Assembly: GCF_023898315.1 (NCBI RefSeq)
Contig: NC_064614.1
Span: 1,054,070,432-1,054,134,431 of the forward strand
DNA: 64,000 bases
Origin: Schistocerca nitens
Taxonomy: Eukaryota; Arthropoda; Insecta; Orthoptera; Acrididae
Direction: 5' to 3'
A program made the position numbers and the translations under genes. Below are positions 59,065 through 64,000 of the stretch, piece after piece. How positions within the stretch are numbered: position 1 is the first letter of the stretch; the number at the start of each line of letters is the position of its first letter. The notes below the pieces were generated by a model, which had not been told where the DNA came from, ran no database searches, and was given only the letters and a program-made list of their open reading frames with translations.

Positions 59065-60194
59065 ACAATGCATCTATAACTCAATAATGTAACTCTCATG
59101 ATTACATTTTACAACAGGTCTCAAACATTACAACTTGCTAGTCATTGTTTCTCACATGTATACACTCCATACACGTCCCTTTTCATTCACCTCTAAATAT
59201 TCTTGGGAGTCATTCTTAGTTTAATTAAACCTATGCCTACTAACCTGTCTCTCTTTTAATTACTGTGCTCACATTGCTTTATCAACACATCATCACTCAC
59301 TCTACTCTTGGATATTCTACCTTCTGCCAGACCTCCCTCTTTTCCCAAGGCACCAACCATTAACTTGCAAACAATTATCATAGTATCATCAACATTTCTG
59401 CTCTACTCAGGTCTGCTCCTACTTTGCAATATATTGTGTGTAACTTGCACAAACACCAGCTCCTTCATTTACATTCTAATCTCCAAATTGCTACCAGCTA
59501 AAGACATCTAAGGATTAAAAATAGCATGGGTCGTGCCAATCTCCACGTCGTACACTTTAAAACTCCATCCTCAGAAAATACTCTCCTTATGATGTTTTCA
59601 ACTCATACACATCAGCTACAATGTTTTGAGAATAAACCTATTAACCCTTACTCACCATTCTAATTCTAAGGGGATCTATCTACATAGGTAACAAATAATA
59701 TTTTCAGAACAATCACACAAATGTCAAATTTGTCTCTTTTTTGCCTTTGAATACTTGTTCTAAATTATCTAAATCTTAGTACCTCATCCCAAGTGAATAA
59801 TTATTCGATTCGGCTTCTATTCATACATCTAACTACTAGTTTCAAAGGATATTTTACTCTCTCAAACAATACATATTCTCCTCTATGGCAAAACATTTTG
59901 GTCAAGTCACACTTATTATAAATCACCATATCACTAAATGTCCAAGATCAAATCTTGTAAGCAGGATATACAAGGGCAGCATTCGTTCACAAAACAATGA
60001 CCAACAAACTGTATTTCTTGGCAATTCGCCTTCATTTCATCACACCTGTTCACTACCACGCCACATTCTATATATTTCTACATATTCTCTGGGGTACTTT
60101 TCATCACATCTGTTCAATACCACACCTCATTCTTCATTTTACTACATTTTCTCTGGGGTACTGTTTTATTTCCTCATCCAAACATTAACCTCCA

Positions 60195-62246
60195 CGCTAA
60201 CACAACCTCTTTTATTTTCTCTGCACCATTTTTCAGTCTTGCATCATAACATCTTTACCAAATTTGACATTAATTTCACCTCACTCATGTTTTAAACGAT
60301 ACACCATTGGTTTCTCCATTCTTTCGAAAACCAGAACATCACTACTTAATTATCTTCATCATTTCTAATTACCACATTACTCCAATTTCTTAAACCTCCA
60401 CATCATGCACATAGCAACTATATCGTCCACACTCTCACACACATATTACTTGACTCCACTCTATCATTTCTTCTTGTACTCTAAATATTAACGGACTGTA
60501 CTTCCTACACCTTTCGACCTCCATAACATATCTTAAAGCGGCAAATTGTTTTACACTAAGCAGCAACTAACAAAATAACCACACACAATATAAACCTTTC
60601 TTATAATCTTTTCAATAACCAAGGGTCACTCAAGTGTCACATTCTTTACTAGTCTTCACTGCATTTCACTTCACAATAGCTAAAAATCTCTCCACAATTG
60701 GACTCTTTATAACTTCCACAACTTTCAATACTAACACAAGCCCATTGTAGAAAGCCACTCACACTACCAACATCGAGTTTCACCTTCATCATCTACATTT
60801 TCAATCTTTCCTGTCCTCAACATCAGTGCAACTCATTTGCCTATTGGGGTACCAATAAAACTTCTTATCTCGTCACTCACAAATACTTCCTCACTATCAT
60901 TATTCTCCACTACATATAAGTGAAATAATTAAGTCCATGGCATGGGAAAGGGCCAAGTCTTCACACACACATCTCCATCCCCAATTTCACCTCACATCAG
61001 GTATCTACATCATCTGGACATTCATCTTAAATGAACATAATTTCTATAATGTTTGGTTTAAGTGGTTGCATCTCATTTCAAACAACAATCGTCATCAATA
61101 GCTCAATGGAAAGGGCCATCAATTACATATACTGCAACTTTCATTACAACATAAGACTTTTCTTTTCTGTCTGCATCTGCAATAGCATCTCCAAACACCT
61201 TCTACTCTCTTCCTAATTTGAACAGTCACAAGTCTTACTCTCATCACCTGACTCATGCAAGACTCCTGGAACTCAATGATATAACTCTCATGATCAAATT
61301 TTATTACTGGTCTCAAACATTACAAGTTGCTAGACATTGCTTCTTACATGTATACACTCCAGCCACACATTTGTTCATTCACCTCTAAATACTCTTGAGA
61401 GTCATTCTCACTTTACATTAACTTACACCTACTAACCAATCACTCTCTTGAACATTGTACTCACCTTACCTTATCAACAAATCATCACTCACTCTACTAT
61501 TGGATTTACTACTAACACTCAGATTTTCCACTTTTCACAGGGCACCAACGATTAACTCGCAAACAATTGTTATGTAATCATCCACTTTTCTGCTCAACTC
61601 AGGTCTCCTCCTACTTTGCACAGATCATTACTCCTTCATTTACATTCAAATCTCCAACATGCTAACAGCTCTCACAATTGACACCTACAGATTAATGATT
61701 GCATGGGCAATCAAAATCTCCACCTCATACACTTAATCTCCATTCTCGGAAAATACTCTCCTTTCAGTGTTTCCAACTCATAAACATCAGCTACACTTCA
61801 GACATTGTCAGATTAAACCTATAAACCTCTATCTACCATCCTAATTCTTAGGGGATCTGTCTACACACAGATCAAATAATATATCTGTCTTTTTCCTTTT
61901 ATATACACGTTCTAAAATATCTCATCCTCGCTACCTCATCCAAAGTGAATAATTATTCTATTTCAAAGGATATTTTACTCTCTGGGGCAATATATATTCA
62001 CCTCTATGTCCAATCATTTCATCAAGTCACACACACTACTAAATCACCATATCACTAACAGTCCAATCTCAAATTGTGTAAGCAGGACATACAGGGGTAG
62101 CATTAGTTCACAAAACATTGACCAACAAACTCTATTTCTTGGCAATTCTCCTACATTACATCACACCTGTTCACTACCACACCTCATTCTTTATTTTACT
62201 ACTGTTTCTCTGGGGTACTATTTTATTTCCTCATCCAAACATTAAC
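60195..62246. repeat. Array unit 15 (uninterrupted)
   Basis: A complete unit of about 2.05 kb. A short direct duplication near its left edge brings tctggggtac twice (60090-60100 and 60151-60160). The CA site is short (60962-60970). It holds no gene. Confidence 0.85.
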
Positions 62247-63794
62247 CTCCACGCTAACACAACCTCTTTTATCTTCTCTGCACCATTCTTCAGCCTTACA
62301 TCATAACACCTTTACCAAATTTAACATCAATTTCACCACACTCAGGTCTTAAACCATACACCGTCGGTTTCTCCTGTCTTTCGAAAACCACTTCATTACC
62401 TTCATCATTTCTAATTACCACATTACTCCAACTTTTTAAACCTCCACATCATGCAAATACAAACTATTTCGTCCACACTCTCATACACGTATTACATGAC
62501 TCCACTCTATCATTCCCTCGTGTACTCTAAATTTTAAGGGACTGTACTTCCTACACCTTTCTACCTCCATTACATATCTTAAATGGGCAAATTGTTTTAC
62601 ACTAAGCCACAACTAACAAAATAACCACACACAATATAAACCATTCTTACAAACTTTTCAATAACCAAAGGTCACTCAATATCTCTTTATTTACTAGTCT
62701 TCATTTCTCTTCACGATAGCAAATAATCGCTCCACAATTGGACTCTATAAAATTTCTACCAATTTCAATAGTAACATAATGCCATTCCAGAAAGGCACTA
62801 CTACAATCATCGAGTTTCACCTTCATCATCCACATTTTCAACCTTGCCTGTTCTCAACATCAGTGCAACTCATTTGCCTAAGAGGAGTAGCAATAAAACT
62901 TCTTATCCCATCACTCATAAATACTTCCTCACTATCATTATTCTCCACTACACATAAGGAAATAATTAAGTCCATGGCAAGGGAAGGGGCCAAGTTCTCA
63001 CACACACACCTCTATCCAAAATTTCACCTCACATCAGGTATCTACATCGTCTGGACACACATCTTAAATTTTATTACAGGTCTCAAACATTACAAGTTGC
63101 CAGACATTGCTTCTTACATGTATATACTCCAGTCACACATTTGTTAATTCACCTCAAAATACTCTTGGGACTCATTCTCACTTTGCATTAACCTACGCCC
63201 ACTAACCAATCTCTCTCTTGAACATTGTACTCTGTAATAATAGTTTGCGAGTCAATTGATTTCACCTATAATCCTTTATCTACCATCCTAATTCTTAGGG
63301 GATCTATCTGCATGCAGATCAAATAATATTTTCATAACAATCAAACCAACATCCTATTTCTCTCTCTTGTCTTTTCCATACTCATTCTAAATTATCTCAT
63401 CCTCACGACCTCATCCAAAGTTAATAACTATTCTATTTCAAAGGATATATTACTCTCTGGGACAATATATATTCACATCTATGTCCAATCATTTCATCAA
63501 GTCACACACACTACTAAATCACCATATCATTAACTGTCCAAACTCAAATCTTGTAAGCAGGACATACAGGGGCTACATTAGTTCACAAATAAATGACCAA
63601 GAAACTCTATTTGCCAGCAATTGTCGTTCATTTCATCACAGATGTTCACTATCACACCTGATTCTTTATTTTTCTACATATACTCTGGGGAACTTTTAAC
63701 ACACCGGTTCACTACCATACATCACTCTTTATTTTACTACATTTTCTCTGGGGTACTGTATTATTTCCTCATATAATCATTATCCTCCATGCTA
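62247..63794. repeat. Array unit 16, internally deleted
   Basis: About 1.55 kb. The segment between acacatcttaaattt and attacaggtctcaaac (near 63070) and another after cattgtactctg (near 63233) are shortened. The CA site is (CA)5 near 62999-63008. It holds no gene. Confidence 0.78.
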
Positions 63795-64000
63795 TCACAA
63801 CTTCTTTTATCTTCTCTGCACCATTCTTCAGCCACTTATCATACACCTTTACCAAATTTAACATCAATTTCACCTCATTCAGGCTTTAAACCATACACCA
63901 TCGGTTTCTCCATTCTTTCGAAAACCAGAACATCACCACTTCATTACATTCACCAGGCACTGAAAAGGACCACATCTGCAGACACATACCTCTATCCCAA
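63795..64000. repeat. Array unit 17, cut by the window edge
   Basis: The start phrase ctatcacaacttcttttatcttctctgcacc and the following landmarks show that the array continues beyond the window. Near 63950 it jumps to caggcactgaaaaggaccac, a later phase, so it also carries a deletion. Confidence 0.75.

Larger units (their letters stand above)
54879..60194. repeat. Array unit 14, split by a LINE
   Basis: Array pieces are 54879-55939 and 59065-60194, about 2.19 kb together. A 35-bp tandem duplication lies near 54998-55070 (accatcttatactccattct twice). The CA site is short (55688-55699). It holds no gene of its own. Confidence 0.78.
7960..64000. repeat. Tandem array of a degenerate ~2.1 kb monomer, extending past the right edge
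   Basis: The same ordered landmarks recur along the whole stretch: ttctctgcaccattcttcaacc, aggtttttaactctac, taaacctccacatcatgc, ctcaatatttcctgttct, aattctatggcttgggcaag with a CA microsatellite, atctcaatggaaagggccat, cttaaacctatgcctactaa, gctcaactcaggtctcctcc, acattttctctggggtactg. The landmark taaacctcc lies 2152 bases apart between 33332 and 35484, and 2046 bases apart between 60391 and 62437, with no insertion between. Interrupted units return to about 1.9-2.2 kb after subtracting the element inside. The + strand is strikingly poor in G: in the 60 bases from 33001 I count four. Units differ by many substitutions and small gaps, so the array is old. I know no named satellite with this sequence. 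Confidence 0.88.

Overview
The window looks like a repeat-rich, gene-poor stretch of a large insect genome. I recognise no host gene, rRNA, free-standing tRNA gene or CRISPR array. Several LINE families and the tRNA-derived SINE read like families I remember from locusts and grasshoppers (Schistocerca and kin). I therefore favour an orthopteran; this rests on recollection, not on a search.

Layout. (1) 1-2.59 kb: the gag and early pol remnant of a broken Ty3/gypsy-type LTR retroelement, entering from beyond the left edge. (2) 2.6-5.9 kb: unassigned AT-rich DNA. (3) 5.89-7.15 kb: a cluster of nested palindromes (fold-back repeat) plus a solitary arm. (4) 7.15-7.96 kb: unassigned. (5) 7.96 kb to the right edge: one long tandem array of a degenerate monomer of about 2.1 kb. 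Its + strand is very poor in G. Landmarks such as taaacctccacatcatgc and ctctctgggacaatacat recur in fixed order through roughly 16 units. Uninterrupted units measure about 2.05-2.16 kb, and interrupted ones return to about that length once the inserted elements are subtracted.

The array has served as a target for transposons. They include a TIR transposon of about 3.1 kb with a decayed transposase gene (10.98-14.10 kb), a decayed element of about 3.15 kb (15.06-18.21 kb), a Tc1/mariner-group element (19.42-20.75 kb), a SINE with a 7-bp target duplication (21.17-21.38 kb), and a TIR element of 1.93 kb with no visible gene (47.03-48.96 kb). There are also at least nine LINE copies on both strands. 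The best is a LINE at 25.02-30.03 kb with an SGNH-hydrolase/PHD-type ORF1 and an uninterrupted endonuclease-RT ORF2. It sits inside an older minus-strand LINE fragment, which itself sits inside an array unit.

The genes do not form a pathway. The only proteins present belong to mobile elements, and most are broken. The most unusual feature is the array itself: a ~2.1 kb monomer, a CA (or CT/CA) microsatellite at the same site in nearly every unit, and recurring protein-like stretches on the purine-rich minus strand.
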